A stretch of 23,890 nt of DNA from positions 1 to 23,890 of the forward strand of contig UQOC01000031.1 of NCBI GenBank assembly GCA_900542565.1, written 5' to 3'. The position numbers were made by a program, and so were the translations under genes. This DNA is from an uncultured Eubacteriales bacterium (lineage in GTDB: Bacteria > Bacillota > Clostridia > Peptostreptococcales > Anaerovoracaceae). The notes under the pieces were generated by a model, which saw nothing but the letters and a program-made list of their open reading frames with translations, was not told the DNA's origin and made no database searches. Within the stretch, counting starts at the first letter, position 1; each line of letters opens with the position of its first letter. This document shows, one piece after another, positions 16,535 through 23,890 of this stretch.

Positions 16535-16902
16535 GGGGGTGTAAAGGTTTCGACTGGGGTGTAGAAGCGGGATAAGCGAGCGGTAGTTCGCCAGTCTACC
16601 TAAAAAAGGCGCGTTAAATATAAACGCTAAAAAGAATAATAATTTCGCACCTATGGCTCTGGCTGCTTAGTCAGAAGCTGTGCGTGCCTGCTCCGGCTCA
16701 CCTGTAGGCCGGATGTCCGGCATCGACTATACAGGAAAACTCTGTGCGAGTGCCCGGTAACACAGGGGAACAACGGGATAGCTGAGGCAAGAGCCTGTTA
16801 ATGGGCGCTGGCCGAGGCGAAATATCAAAACATTAACTGCGCTCGGAGAAAATTCCGTGGAAATGCTTTAGGACGCGAGTTCGACTCTCGCCACTTCCAC
16901 CA
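16535..16902 (+). ncRNA. ssrA: transfer-messenger RNA
   Basis: The one-piece tmRNA rescues stalled ribosomes with SmpB. The 5' end GGGGGTG (16535-16541) pairs with CACTTCC (16892-16898), followed by encoded ACCA (16899-16902). The T-arm GTTCGACTC lies near 16879-16887 and the conserved GTAAAGGTTTCGAC near 16541. The tag frame runs from GCT at 16626 to TAG at 16668 and reads AKKNNNFAPMALAA, with the ALAA end recognised by ClpXP-type proteases. The length is 368 nt. It has its own promoter and terminator. Confidence 0.96.
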
Positions 16903-16931
16903 AACATCAGAACGGCTGCCATGGCCGGCAC

Positions 16932-16971
16932 AGGATTGCCGCAAAAGTTATTCTTCTGCGGCAATCCTTTT
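16932..16971 (+). terminator. ssrA terminator
   Basis: A 12-bp perfect stem (16932-16943 with 16957-16968) is followed by only four T. The short T-run may allow readthrough into the gene at 17004, which has no visible promoter of its own. Confidence 0.8.
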
Positions 16972-17003
16972 CAGTTAAACAAGACACCGTAGGAGAAATC
17001 AGT

Positions 17004-17711
17004 ATGAAAAACTTCAAAGAACTGGGCAGCAAAAAGAAAAAATTCCTGATATCAGCGGGTGGTATCCTTGTTATCACCCTTATAGTCATCCTTGCGGCAA
17101 CCGGTCTGCCCAAGGACGGGGACAGCAAGGCAGATAAGGTGATACAGGGCGATCAGGATATACAGGCCTCAGACGAAGCGCAGACAGATGATGAAAACAA
17201 AAATGCTGCCGAAGCCGCAGACGATGATGGCAAAGACGGAAGCGGCAGCGCCGAAACCGGCGGCCAGACCCCGTCTGCCCAGAGCGGATCATCTGGCGCA
17301 GGCTCTGGTACGAGCGGCGGCCAAAACAACCAGTCGGCCAGTCAGTCCCCTTCTCACAGACATGTCTGGGCTGACCATGTGACCACTGTAACCGTAGAGG
17401 ACGAGCCTGCCCGTTCAGAAAAAGTCACTGAATATAAGATGTACTGGTGGGATCAAAAGAAATGGACGACCACAGAGGACGCCGCTGTATTCAGGCAATG
17501 GGAAAGAGAAAAGATCACATGGATGAAAGAATACAAATATGAAAATAATATGCCCCCGGAGCTTTTCATAGGATATGACGGAAACGGCAATCCTCAGTAT
17601 ACCAACGATCATTCCATAATTCCATATTATAAGACGGTGCCTGCCGTAACCCATGAAGAAAAGAAGGTAGACTACCAGTATTGTACCATTTGCGGAGCGA
17701 GAAAAGACTGA
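17004..17711 (+). CDS. membrane-anchored protein with Ser/Gly/Asp linker and HxH...CxxC domain
   Basis: A 235-residue protein: a basic N-terminus, one transmembrane helix (about 13-35), an acidic and Ser/Gly/Gln-rich linker (about 38-115), then a C-terminal domain with HRHVW (His118, His120) and a terminal CTIC (Cys227, Cys230). The His pair plus CxxC suggests a zinc-ribbon-like site; similar His...CxxC modules with repeated TVTVEDEPA / TVPAVTHEEK-type phrases occur in many Firmicutes surface proteins of unknown role. The start has TAGGAGA upstream. Only 32 bases separate it from the ssrA terminator with no promoter in between, and it directly precedes the cobalamin-riboswitch gene. Function unknown. 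Confidence 0.75.
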   Translation: MKNFKELGSKKKKFLISAGGILVITLIVILAATGLPKDGDSKADKVIQGDQDIQASDEAQTDDENKNAAEAADDDGKDGSGSAETGGQTPSAQSGSSGAGSGTSGGQNNQSASQSPSHRHVWADHVTTVTVEDEPARSEKVTEYKMYWWDQKKWTTTEDAAVFRQWEREKITWMKEYKYENNMPPELFIGYDGNGNPQYTNDHSIIPYYKTVPAVTHEEKKVDYQYCTICGARKD

Positions 17712-17727
17712 AAATGGGAAATCCTGA

Positions 17728-17756
17728 TTTACAAAGACAAATAAATATGATACGAT
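17728..17756 (+). promoter_or_regulatory. candidate promoter for the cobalamin-riboswitch transcript
   Basis: TTTACA (17728-17733) and TACGAT (17751-17756) with a 17-base spacer; predicted start about 17763, 12 bases before the aptamer. The -10 matches the consensus at four of six positions. Confidence 0.5.
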
Positions 17757-17774
17757 ATATACACAAGATACTAT

Positions 17775-17942
17775 AACAGCATGTTCCTGACGAGGCGTTT
17801 TGCCGGGTCGGGCTAAGAGGGAAACAGGTTAAAATCCTGTGCGGGGCCGCCGCTGTAATGGAGGAGCCGGTGCAAAAGCCACTGTGAGAACGGGAAGGCG
17901 CACACGGCAGTGATACCAGAGCCAGAAGACCTGCTTGCTGTT
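17775..17942 (+). ncRNA. cobalamin riboswitch
   Basis: Conserved elements in order: GGGAAACAGGTTAAAATCCTGT (near 17819-17840, given here as GGGAAACAGG and AAAATCCTGT), CCGCCGCTGTAA (about 17847-17859), GCCACTG (about 17878-17884), GGGAAGGCG (about 17892-17900), GCAGTGA, and the B12 box GCCAGAAGACCTGC (17921-17934). Closing strands AACAGCA (17775-17781) and TGCTGTT (17936-17942) form P1. It binds an adenosyl- or other cobalamin and represses downstream expression. Confidence 0.96.
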
Positions 17943-18004
17943 TGGATAGGTCCTGACGGTAATCAGAATCATTCCGCACCAATAAGTTTTGCTTATAAAA
18001 ACGG

Positions 18005-18028
18005 CCGCAGAACGATCTGCGGTTTTTT
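18005..18028 (+). terminator. attenuator terminator of the cobalamin riboswitch
   Basis: A 7-bp stem (CCGCAGA 18005-18011 with TCTGCGG 18016-18022), four-base loop and six T, between aptamer and start codon. It is the expected expression platform, terminating when B12 is bound. Confidence 0.88.
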
Positions 18029-18102
18029 ATTGTTTTTGACGGAAATTCTGTTATTTGATCAGAGACTTCTTTTTCAGAAAATTGACAGAAAGGAATGGAT
18101 TT

Positions 18103-21100
18103 ATGAGCATTTTGAAAAAGAACTTATCAAAAAAACTGCTTTGTGTCCTGCTCGCTGTATCCATGGTACTGCCGGGAATGATACCGGCCGTTGCTTATGG
18201 AGCATCTGCGGCAGGAGCATCGGGAAAGGTTACGGTGACGATCGAATATATAGGCCAGGACGGCCAGGCGTCATATTTACTCCAGCCGAAGACCGTGGAT
18301 TTTCATGAAGGCATGACTGCCCTTGAGGCCCTTCAGGCAGGGTATGAAGATAGCGGAGAAGTAGATTACAATTCGCTGTGGGTGGAAATTGTTGTTACGC
18401 CTGAGGGCAAGGGGCCCATAGGCGATGATTACAGCGGTTACCCTGCAAGAGTATGGACGCCGTTTGCCGACAGTGACCGCCTGAATACGGTAAATTATAA
18501 ACCGGCATCCGGGTCTGTGATCAGGCTGATATATGGCAAAATTAACAATTCAGATATACTGGATTATTCCGATGGCAATCTGACCATAAAAAAAGACGAC
18601 CTCATTTCCAATCTGGCGGCCATGACAGATCAGCAGATCAGTGAAAACCATGATCTGTACGATGAGGCGCTTAATGCGGCACTGGTGAATTCAGACGCCG
18701 GCCAATCAGAAGTGAATGATCTGAACAGCCGTATCGGGAAGATCGTTTCTCCTGATGTGAACGCTACAGAAGTGGAGATCTTACCAGATGCTCTCTCGTT
18801 GGAAATTGGGGGATCTTCGCAGCTCACGGCAAAACTGACTCCGGAAGATGCTGCAGACAAGGTGACCTGGTCATCTTCCGATGAAAAAGTAGCATTGGTA
18901 GACGAAACAGGAAAAGTATACGGCATAGGCAGAGGAACAGCTGTCATAACCGCAGCCGTAAGCGAGGGCGTAAACGACAATATAACTGTCACGGTGTCCG
19001 GAACAGAGATACAGGACATAACTTTAGATAAAACAGAAGCTGTCATCGAAGAAGGCGGCAGTACACAGCTGACAGCCGCTGTCACGCCGTCAGGTTCCTC
19101 AGAACAGATCACATATGAGAGCAGCGCACCGGAAGTGGCTTTTGTAAACGGATCAGGGCTAGTGGTTGGCAAGTCCGAAGGGGAAGCTGTCATAACTGCC
19201 AAAGCAGGCTCTGCAGAGGCAGATTGCAAGATAACCGTTACAGCAAGAAAACAGGCAGAAGAACCTGCCGTCATATTCCGCCACAAGGACGGAAGGATAA
19301 CTCAGATGGACGGCGGCACCATGACACTCACACCGCTGGACGAAGGCAGTTTTGAAATTGAGGGAGCGGAAAATGTGAGCCGCGTTCGCTGGGAATGCAG
19401 CGAGCAGGTAAATGAGGACGGATACATTTCCAATATCATACATATAGGGACAGATGGGACATTTTATCCTGTCATCGGACAGCGAAAAGCCTATGTATAT
19501 ATTACAGACGCCCAGGGAAAAACCTCAGAAATGACTTTCCAGCTTAAAGTGACAAGCTCGGAGATAAGTGAGATCCAGGTATATTACAAAGGCTTTTTGC
19601 TGGATGATTCCACTCCTGTATATATAATAGGCAGCGACACAAAAAATGTTTATGTCAAAGGAAAGAAAAAAGATTCTGGGATATCTGTCGATATACCGGT
19701 GCAGGCCCTTGAAAGCAGCGCTCCAGAAGGAGCATATATCGGAGCAGACTATACGGGTAATGTTTTCAGCATAGGAACAGAAAGCGATGCGGCAAACGGC
19801 CAGCAATACACATTTTCCCTGCAGATGATAGACGATGAGTCAGTGTCTGCGCAATTCAGGGCTGTGGCCCAGCGAGTGGATGTTGACAGTATTGCCGTAA
19901 ATGTCAGTGAAGTGTATTATATCGATTCATGGAACCCTTTGGGAGAGCAGTACAGCGGAGTGACTTCAAGCGGGTCAGACAGCAGCTATACATATAGCTT
20001 AAATGTGGCTCCGGCCAATGCTTCTGACAAGGGCGTCACCTGGATTTCACATGATCCGGAGGTCGCAGAATTTCAAGCAGCTTACGGAAACGGCATCGTT
20101 CCCAAAAAAGCCGGAACTGCCAGGTTCACAGTGACAAGCGCAGATGATCCATCCGTGACCACAGAAGTCACAGTCAGATTTGAATACAAACATCCGCTCA
20201 TGTCGGTTACTTCCTCCGTGGATGAATATGAGATGGTCCAGTACGGATCTGTTGAGCTGGACCTGGATGTTACTCCGGCCAATGCCACAGAAACCAGATT
20301 TGTTTGGACATACAGCCAGGATGGGATCGTCAGCGTTAAAGATGTGATAAAAAGCAGCGGAAATTCTGACGGGAGAAAGACCACCACCCATACCATGACC
20401 GCTTTACAGCCGGGAACGGTGACGGTTACAGGTACTCCTGTGGATGACACGGCCGGGGCGCAGCCGGTGACCTTCACTGTAAATGTGGGCGCCTCTTCCG
20501 GAAAACCTGAGATAGATTTTGATAAATATGTTACCGAAAACATTAACCATTCGGTAGGATATTTAAGATCTGCATTGCAAGACAACTATTATTATGAAGC
20601 AGAGTGGGGAATATTTACACTGCTCAGAACAGGCCAGACCATAAGCCAGGCAGATATCAACAGTTATTGCAGCAGCCTCCTTGAGGAATTAAACAGCGGT
20701 TCAAGGCTGGTCCCTACAGACTATTTCAGGATAATAATGGCTTTATCCGCCATGGGCAAAGACCCAACAGATTTTGAGGGGATCAATATACTTGAGAGGA
20801 TGTATGATTATAATAATCTCAGCAACTATACATCAAACATGATGTCTTTCACCCTTATGGCCTACGACTCAATGGACTTTGAAATCCCGCAGGATGCAAT
20901 GTGGTCGAGAGAAGAGCTGATAGATATGATACTTGCTTTCCAGAATCAGGAAAACGGCGGTTTCGGTCTTGCTGATAACAAGACTGTCAGCGTAGATATG
21001 ACTGCCATGGCCCTTCAGGCGTTGGTTCCTTATAATACTGACCAATATCCAAAAGTACAGGCTGCGTTTGAAAAAGGACTGGACTATCTGAGGGGTCAGA

Positions 21101-21807
21101 TGCTCAGTGACTGCGGATTCTATGTGGAAGGAGCAAATAACGGCTGTTCGGCGGCACAGGTGCTGATGCTCCTTTGTGAAGCGGGTATAGACCCTCTTGA
21201 CCCGGACAATGGTTTTGTCCGCGACGGGGCCACATTGATAACAAAGCTTAATGACTTCAAGCTGGAAAGCGGATATACGACATTTGAAGGGAGCTCAACG
21301 GCAGACGGTATGGCCACATATCAGATAGGCTGTGCCCTTGAGTCTTACAGACGGTTTGCCGAAGGAGAAAACAGGCTGTTTGATCTGACCGATGTGGCCA
21401 GGCAGGATCAGGCAGAAATAGACAAGATCGCTGCATCTGAAACAGAAGATCTCATCAGCGCCATAGGGGAGGTTACTGCCGAAAGCGGAGAAGCTATCAG
21501 AAAGGCAAGAAGAGCATATGATCTGCTCAGTGAAGATCAGAAGGCCCTTGTGAACAATTACGATGTGCTTCTTGCTGCAGAAGAACAATTTGCACTGTTG
21601 TCAGGAGACGGATCAGGCAGCCAAAATGGAGGAACATCTGCAGATGCCAGCGGAAGTTCCGGCGGATCGGATGCCGAGAGCACTATCCCTAAGACATCAG
21701 ACAGGAATGATTTGTGCGGGGCTTTGGCAGGACTGGTGATATCCGCTGCTTCCATATTGCTGCTCCGTAAAAGGAAAGCAGAGAAAAACTGCGGCAACAT
21801 GATGTAA
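18103..21807 (+). CDS. cell-wall-anchored transcobalamin-like surface protein (DUF4430, Big2-like repeats, alpha/alpha barrel, IPKTS anchor)
   Basis: A 1234-residue secreted protein. In order: signal peptide (about 1-34); DUF4430/transcobalamin C-terminal-like beta domain (about 42-145); Big2 domains (about 221-300 and 303-381); an Ig-like middle region without a clear family (about 382-585); two more Big2-like domains (about 592-695, 700-796); an alpha/alpha prenyltransferase/terpenoid-cyclase-like domain (about 808-1092) with ENGGFGL, VDMTAMALQAL and CSAAQVLMLLCEAG repeats; a helical segment (about 1098-1166); a Ser/Gly linker; and a sortase signal IPKTS (1195-1199) with a hydrophobic stretch and RKRK tail. 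The start at 18103 has AGAAAGGA upstream and yields a proper signal peptide; an ATG at 18055 does not. Control by a B12 riboswitch, plus both domain types of animal B12 carriers, makes surface cobalamin or corrinoid binding the best inference; direct ligand binding is not shown by sequence. Confidence 0.88.
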   Translation: MSILKKNLSKKLLCVLLAVSMVLPGMIPAVAYGASAAGASGKVTVTIEYIGQDGQASYLLQPKTVDFHEGMTALEALQAGYEDSGEVDYNSLWVEIVVTPEGKGPIGDDYSGYPARVWTPFADSDRLNTVNYKPASGSVIRLIYGKINNSDILDYSDGNLTIKKDDLISNLAAMTDQQISENHDLYDEALNAALVNSDAGQSEVNDLNSRIGKIVSPDVNATEVEILPDALSLEIGGSSQLTAKLTPEDAADKVTWSSSDEKVALVDETGKVYGIGRGTAVITAAVSEGVNDNITVTVSGTEIQDITLDKTEAVIEEGGSTQLTAAVTPSGSSEQITYESSAPEVAFVNGSGLVVGKSEGEAVITAKAGSAEADCKITVTARKQAEEPAVIFRHKDGRITQMDGGTMTLTPLDEGSFEIEGAENVSRVRWECSEQVNEDGYISNIIHIGTDGTFYPVIGQRKAYVYITDAQGKTSEMTFQLKVTSSEISEIQVYYKGFLLDDSTPVYIIGSDTKNVYVKGKKKDSGISVDIPVQALESSAPEGAYIGADYTGNVFSIGTESDAANGQQYTFSLQMIDDESVSAQFRAVAQRVDVDSIAVNVSEVYYIDSWNPLGEQYSGVTSSGSDSSYTYSLNVAPANASDKGVTWISHDPEVAEFQAAYGNGIVPKKAGTARFTVTSADDPSVTTEVTVRFEYKHPLMSVTSSVDEYEMVQYGSVELDLDVTPANATETRFVWTYSQDGIVSVKDVIKSSGNSDGRKTTTHTMTALQPGTVTVTGTPVDDTAGAQPVTFTVNVGASSGKPEIDFDKYVTENINHSVGYLRSALQDNYYYEAEWGIFTLLRTGQTISQADINSYCSSLLEELNSGSRLVPTDYFRIIMALSAMGKDPTDFEGINILERMYDYNNLSNYTSNMMSFTLMAYDSMDFEIPQDAMWSREELIDMILAFQNQENGGFGLADNKTVSVDMTAMALQALVPYNTDQYPKVQAAFEKGLDYLRGQMLSDCGFYVEGANNGCSAAQVLMLLCEAGIDPLDPDNGFVRDGATLITKLNDFKLESGYTTFEGSSTADGMATYQIGCALESYRRFAEGENRLFDLTDVARQDQAEIDKIAASETEDLISAIGEVTAESGEAIRKARRAYDLLSEDQKALVNNYDVLLAAEEQFALLSGDGSGSQNGGTSADASGSSGGSDAESTIPKTSDRNDLCGALAGLVISAASILLLRKRKAEKNCGNMM

Positions 21808-21830
21808 GATCTATATAAAGACCATACCGG

Positions 21831-21862
21831 CAGGGCTGCCCATAATGCAGCCCTGTTTTTTT
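21831..21862 (+). terminator. terminator of the surface-protein gene
   Basis: A 9-bp perfect stem (CAGGGCTGC 21831-21839 with GCAGCCCTG 21847-21855), seven-base loop and seven T, 24 bases after the stop. Confidence 0.93.
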
Positions 21863-22046
21863 CAGGATGGAAGGGATATGATGATAACTTCTGCTGCGGC
21901 AGGCTGGCAAGAATATGGCAGCAGGATTGCAGCAGATAACAAGGCCAGCGGCAATGCACGGGGAAGAAAGGCCGTACCCATTGAAAAAACAGGGATTGAG
22001 TGCTTTGCATGTATCTAAAAAAATGCATGGGAAACCAAAAAAATGT

Positions 22047-22075
22047 TTGACTGGACTATGGACAAGGTATATTAT
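22047..22075 (+). promoter_or_regulatory. candidate pflB promoter
   Basis: TTGACT (22047-22052) and TATTAT (22070-22075), 17-base spacer; a perfect TATAAT also lies at 22073-22078 but 20 bases from the -35. The start would give a leader of about 100 bases. Confidence 0.55.
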
Positions 22076-22145
22076 AATCGTGGTGCCGCAGTCATGCTTT
22101 TACGGGCATGATACTATGATAAAAACCATTTTTTATTAACAATAG

Positions 22146-22162
22146 TTGTATACAATATACAA
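22146..22162 (+). promoter_or_regulatory. candidate operator upstream of pflB
   Basis: TTGTATACAA (22146-22155) is a perfect 10-bp palindrome, and its TATACAA half is repeated directly at 22156-22162. GTATAC-centred palindromes of this kind are used by several GntR-family repressors; assignment to any regulator is inference. It lies about 30 bases before the pflB start. Confidence 0.35.
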
Positions 22163-22182
22163 TCGAGGAGGATGCAAGGAGA

Positions 22183-23890
22183 ATGAGAAAAGAGTGGGAA
22201 GGTTTTATTGAAGGCAGCTGGACACAGACCATTGCGGTTGAGGAATTTATACATCTCAACTACAAGCCGTATGACGGTGACGCAAGTTTTCTGGCCGGAC
22301 CTACTGAGAGGACAAAAGAATGTTCCAGGCGGGTGCAGGAGCTGCTGGTTGAAGAGAGAAAAGCCGGAGGAACATTAAAAGTGGATGCGAGCCGGATAAT
22401 GAGGATAAATGCATTCGGTCCGGGATATATCGTTCCTGGAAAAGATATCATCGTAGGACTGCAGACAGATGAGCCGCTCAAGAGAGGTATCTGCCCGTTC
22501 GGCGGAATCAGGATGGTAAGAGAAGAAGTAGCTGAATATGGTGAGAAGCTTCCGGAAGAGATCGACAGGATGTTCGATTATATAACTACTCACAATGACG
22601 GAGTGTTCAAGGCTTATTCAAAAGAGATGAGACAGGTAAGACACCTGGGATTCATCACAGGGCTTCCTGACGCTTACGGCCGCGGAAGGATCATAGGCGA
22701 CTACAGGAGAGCAGCCCTTTACGGTATTGATTTCCTGATAGAAGAAAAGCAGAAAGACCATGAGATGATCGCTTCAAGGCATGTGATGAACGAAGAAAAC
22801 ATCAGGACTGCCGAAGAGATCAGCAATGAGATAACTGCTCTCAAAGAGATCAAGAAAATGGCAGCCAGCTATGGCTATGATATTTCAGGCCCTGCAAAGG
22901 ATGTTAAGGAAGCTATCCAGTGGACTTATTTCGCATACCTGGCCGGGATCAAGGAAGAAAACGGCGCAGCCATGTCAATCGGAAGGACTTCCACTTTCAT
23001 CGACATCTATGCAGAAAGAGACCTGGCTCGTGGAACATATACAGAAGAACAGATCCAGGAATTCATCGATGACTATATCCTGAAGCTGAGAGTTGCAAGA
23101 CACCTGAGAACCAACGAATACAACGAACTCTTCGGTGGAGACCCGATGTGGATCACCGAAGGTATCGGAGGAGTCGGCGTAGACGGCAGGCACAAAGTTA
23201 CCAAGAATTCTTACAGAGTGCTCCAGACCCTGTACAATCTGGGACCTGCACCGGAACCGAACCTTACTGTACTGTGGTCAAAGAAGCTGCCTGAGCCGTT
23301 CAAGAGATTCTGCGCTCAGGTATCAATAGACACAGACTCTATCCAGTACGAAAACGATGACAAGATGAGACCTGCTTACGGTGAAGACTACTCCATCGCA
23401 TGCTGTGTATCTGCCATCCAGATGGGCGAACAGATGCAGTTTTTCGGAGCCAGATGTAACCTGGCCAAGATACTGCTGCTGGGACTCAACGGAGGTATAG
23501 ATGAAAGGACCGGCGAGCATGTAGGTCCTCAGATGGAACCTGTGGGTGACGGCCCCATCGACTTTGAAGACGCATGGAAAAGATTCAATATTTATCTTGC
23601 ATGGCTGTGCGAACTGTATGTAAACATCATGAACATCATCCACTTCATGCATGACAAGTATGACTTCGAGCGTTCCCAGATGGCGTTCCTTGATTCAGAA
23701 GTAAAGAGACTGATGGCTTTCGGCGTTGCCGGATTCTCCGTTGCTGCCGACTCCCTGTCAGCCATCAAATATGCTAAGGTTTATCCTATCAGAGACGAAA
23801 AGGGTGTTATCGTTGACTACAGGACTGAAGGCGAATTCCCTAAATACGGAAACGATGATGACCGCGCGGACGAAATCGGTGTATGGCTTC
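22183..23890 (+). CDS. pflB: pyruvate formate-lyase (3' truncated by window edge)
   Basis: Pyruvate formate-lyase is the oxygen-sensitive glycyl-radical enzyme that splits pyruvate with CoA into acetyl-CoA and formate during fermentation. The first 569 of about 745 expected residues are visible. The tandem active-site cysteines are present in [11 protein letters not shown] (about residues 404-414), preceded by substrate-pocket segments such as [19 protein letters not shown] and [12 protein letters not shown]. The radical glycine near the C-terminus lies outside the window, as does any activase gene. The ATG at 22183 follows AAGGAGA directly, with an additional GAGGAGG further upstream. No frameshift is visible. 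Confidence 0.96.
   Translation, partial: MRKEWEGFIEGSWTQTIAVEEFIHLNYKPYDGDASFLAGPTERTKECSRRVQELLVEERKAGGTLKVDASRIMRINAFGPGYIVPGKDIIVGLQTDEPLKRGICPFGGIRMVREEVAEYGEKLPEEIDRMFDYITTHNDGVFKAYSKEMRQVRHLGFITGLPDAYGRGRIIGDYRRAALYGIDFLIEEKQKDHEMIASRHVMNEENIRTAEEISNEITALKEIKKMAASYGYDISGPAKDVKEAIQWTYFAYLAGIKEENGAAMSIGRTSTFIDIYAERDLARGTYTEEQIQEFIDDYILKLRVARHLRTNEYNELFGGDPMWITEGIGGVGVDGRHKVTKNSYRVLQTLYNLGPAPEPNLTVLWSKKLPEPFKRFCAQVSIDTDSIQYENDDKMRPAYGEDYSIACCVSAIQMGEQMQFFGARCNLAKILLLGLNGGIDERTGEHVGPQMEPVGDGPIDFEDAWKRFNIYLAWLCELYVNIMNIIHFMHDKYDFERSQMAFLDSEVKRLMAFGVAGFSVAADSLSAIKYAKVYPIRDEKGVIVDYRTEGEFPKYGNDDDRADEIGVWL

Larger units (their letters stand above)
21863..22182 (+). other. 320-base intergenic region upstream of pflB
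   Basis: No convincing gene; the short frames here have poor starts and no recognisable product. The right half holds the likely pflB promoter, a small hairpin (TCATGC with GCATGA, about 22092-22111) and AT-rich repeats including a perfect palindrome at 22146-22155. I see no riboswitch I can name in the left half. Confidence 0.6.

Noticed and set aside
18055..18102. Upstream ATG for the surface protein
   Set aside because: It lacks a ribosome-binding site and would put a 16-residue extension before a normal signal peptide.
21558..22028. 156-codon minus-strand frame at the 3' end of the surface gene
   Set aside because: It runs through the terminator hairpin and the IPKTS-coding end and has no recognisable product.
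21915..22139. 74-codon plus-strand frame before pflB
   Set aside because: No proper ribosome-binding site, low similarity to any protein-like pattern, and it overlaps the likely pflB promoter.
22131..22155. Rex (redox-sensing repressor) operator upstream of pflB
   Set aside because: Only one TTAACAA-like half-site is present; the inverted partner TTGTTAA at the right spacing is missing.
1..23890. tRNA genes, CRISPR arrays, insertion sequences, phage or conjugative genes
   Set aside because: I looked for cloverleaf-like arms, regularly spaced repeats, transposase or integrase motifs and found none beyond the tRNA-like part of tmRNA.

Overview
The window (23,890 bases, roughly mid GC) looks like a chromosomal segment of a low-to-mid GC Gram-positive anaerobe of the Clostridia. 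Support comes from strong GGAGG ribosome-binding sites, sigma-A-type promoters, an FMN and a cobalamin riboswitch each followed by an intrinsic terminator, a sortase-type cell-wall anchor, a one-piece tmRNA, and pyruvate formate-lyase. Ile ATA and Arg AGG codons are frequent throughout. The exact genus is not decidable here; a member of the Peptostreptococcales/Anaerovoracaceae type is only a guess. I see no insertion sequence, phage gene, tRNA or CRISPR array.

Layout, left to right. (1) 1-6056: uvrB (5' end cut off by the window), uvrA and a nicotinate phosphoribosyltransferase, closely spaced on + and probably one operon. (2) 6171-6755: a small YiiX-like (permuted NlpC/P60) cysteine hydrolase. 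Its 3' end contains a consensus promoter that serves the next operon. (3) 6775-10571: an FMN riboswitch, an attenuator terminator, a duplicated 26-bp unit, then ribD-ribE-ribBA-ribH, the full riboflavin pathway. (4) 10608-11603: a shared bidirectional terminator and a convergent class II fructose-bisphosphate aldolase on -. (5) 11663-13252: two unrecognised small genes facing away from each other, and a membrane-anchored protein with a YceG/MltG-type LysM-like domain but no catalytic domain. (6) 13335-16417: an RluA-family pseudouridine synthase (possibly leaderless), signal peptidase I, a signal-peptidase-like paralogue lacking the catalytic lysine, smpB, and a free-standing B3/4 tRNA-editing-type domain. 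(7) 16461-16971: the tmRNA gene with its own promoter and terminator. (8) 17004-21862: a membrane-anchored protein with an HxH...CxxC end, then a cobalamin riboswitch with terminator controlling a 1234-residue cell-wall-anchored protein. (9) 22183-end: pyruvate formate-lyase, cut off by the window.

The most interesting locus is region 8. A cobalamin riboswitch directly controls a surface protein carrying both kinds of domain that make up animal intrinsic factor/transcobalamin: a DUF4430-type beta domain and an alpha/alpha prenyltransferase-like barrel. Here they are in reversed order, separated by Big2-like repeats, and end in an IPKTS sortase motif. The simplest reading is a B12-repressed corrinoid-capture protein tethered to the cell wall. 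Region 6-7 forms a translation quality-control neighbourhood: SmpB and its RNA partner tmRNA flank a putative mischarged-tRNA deacylase.
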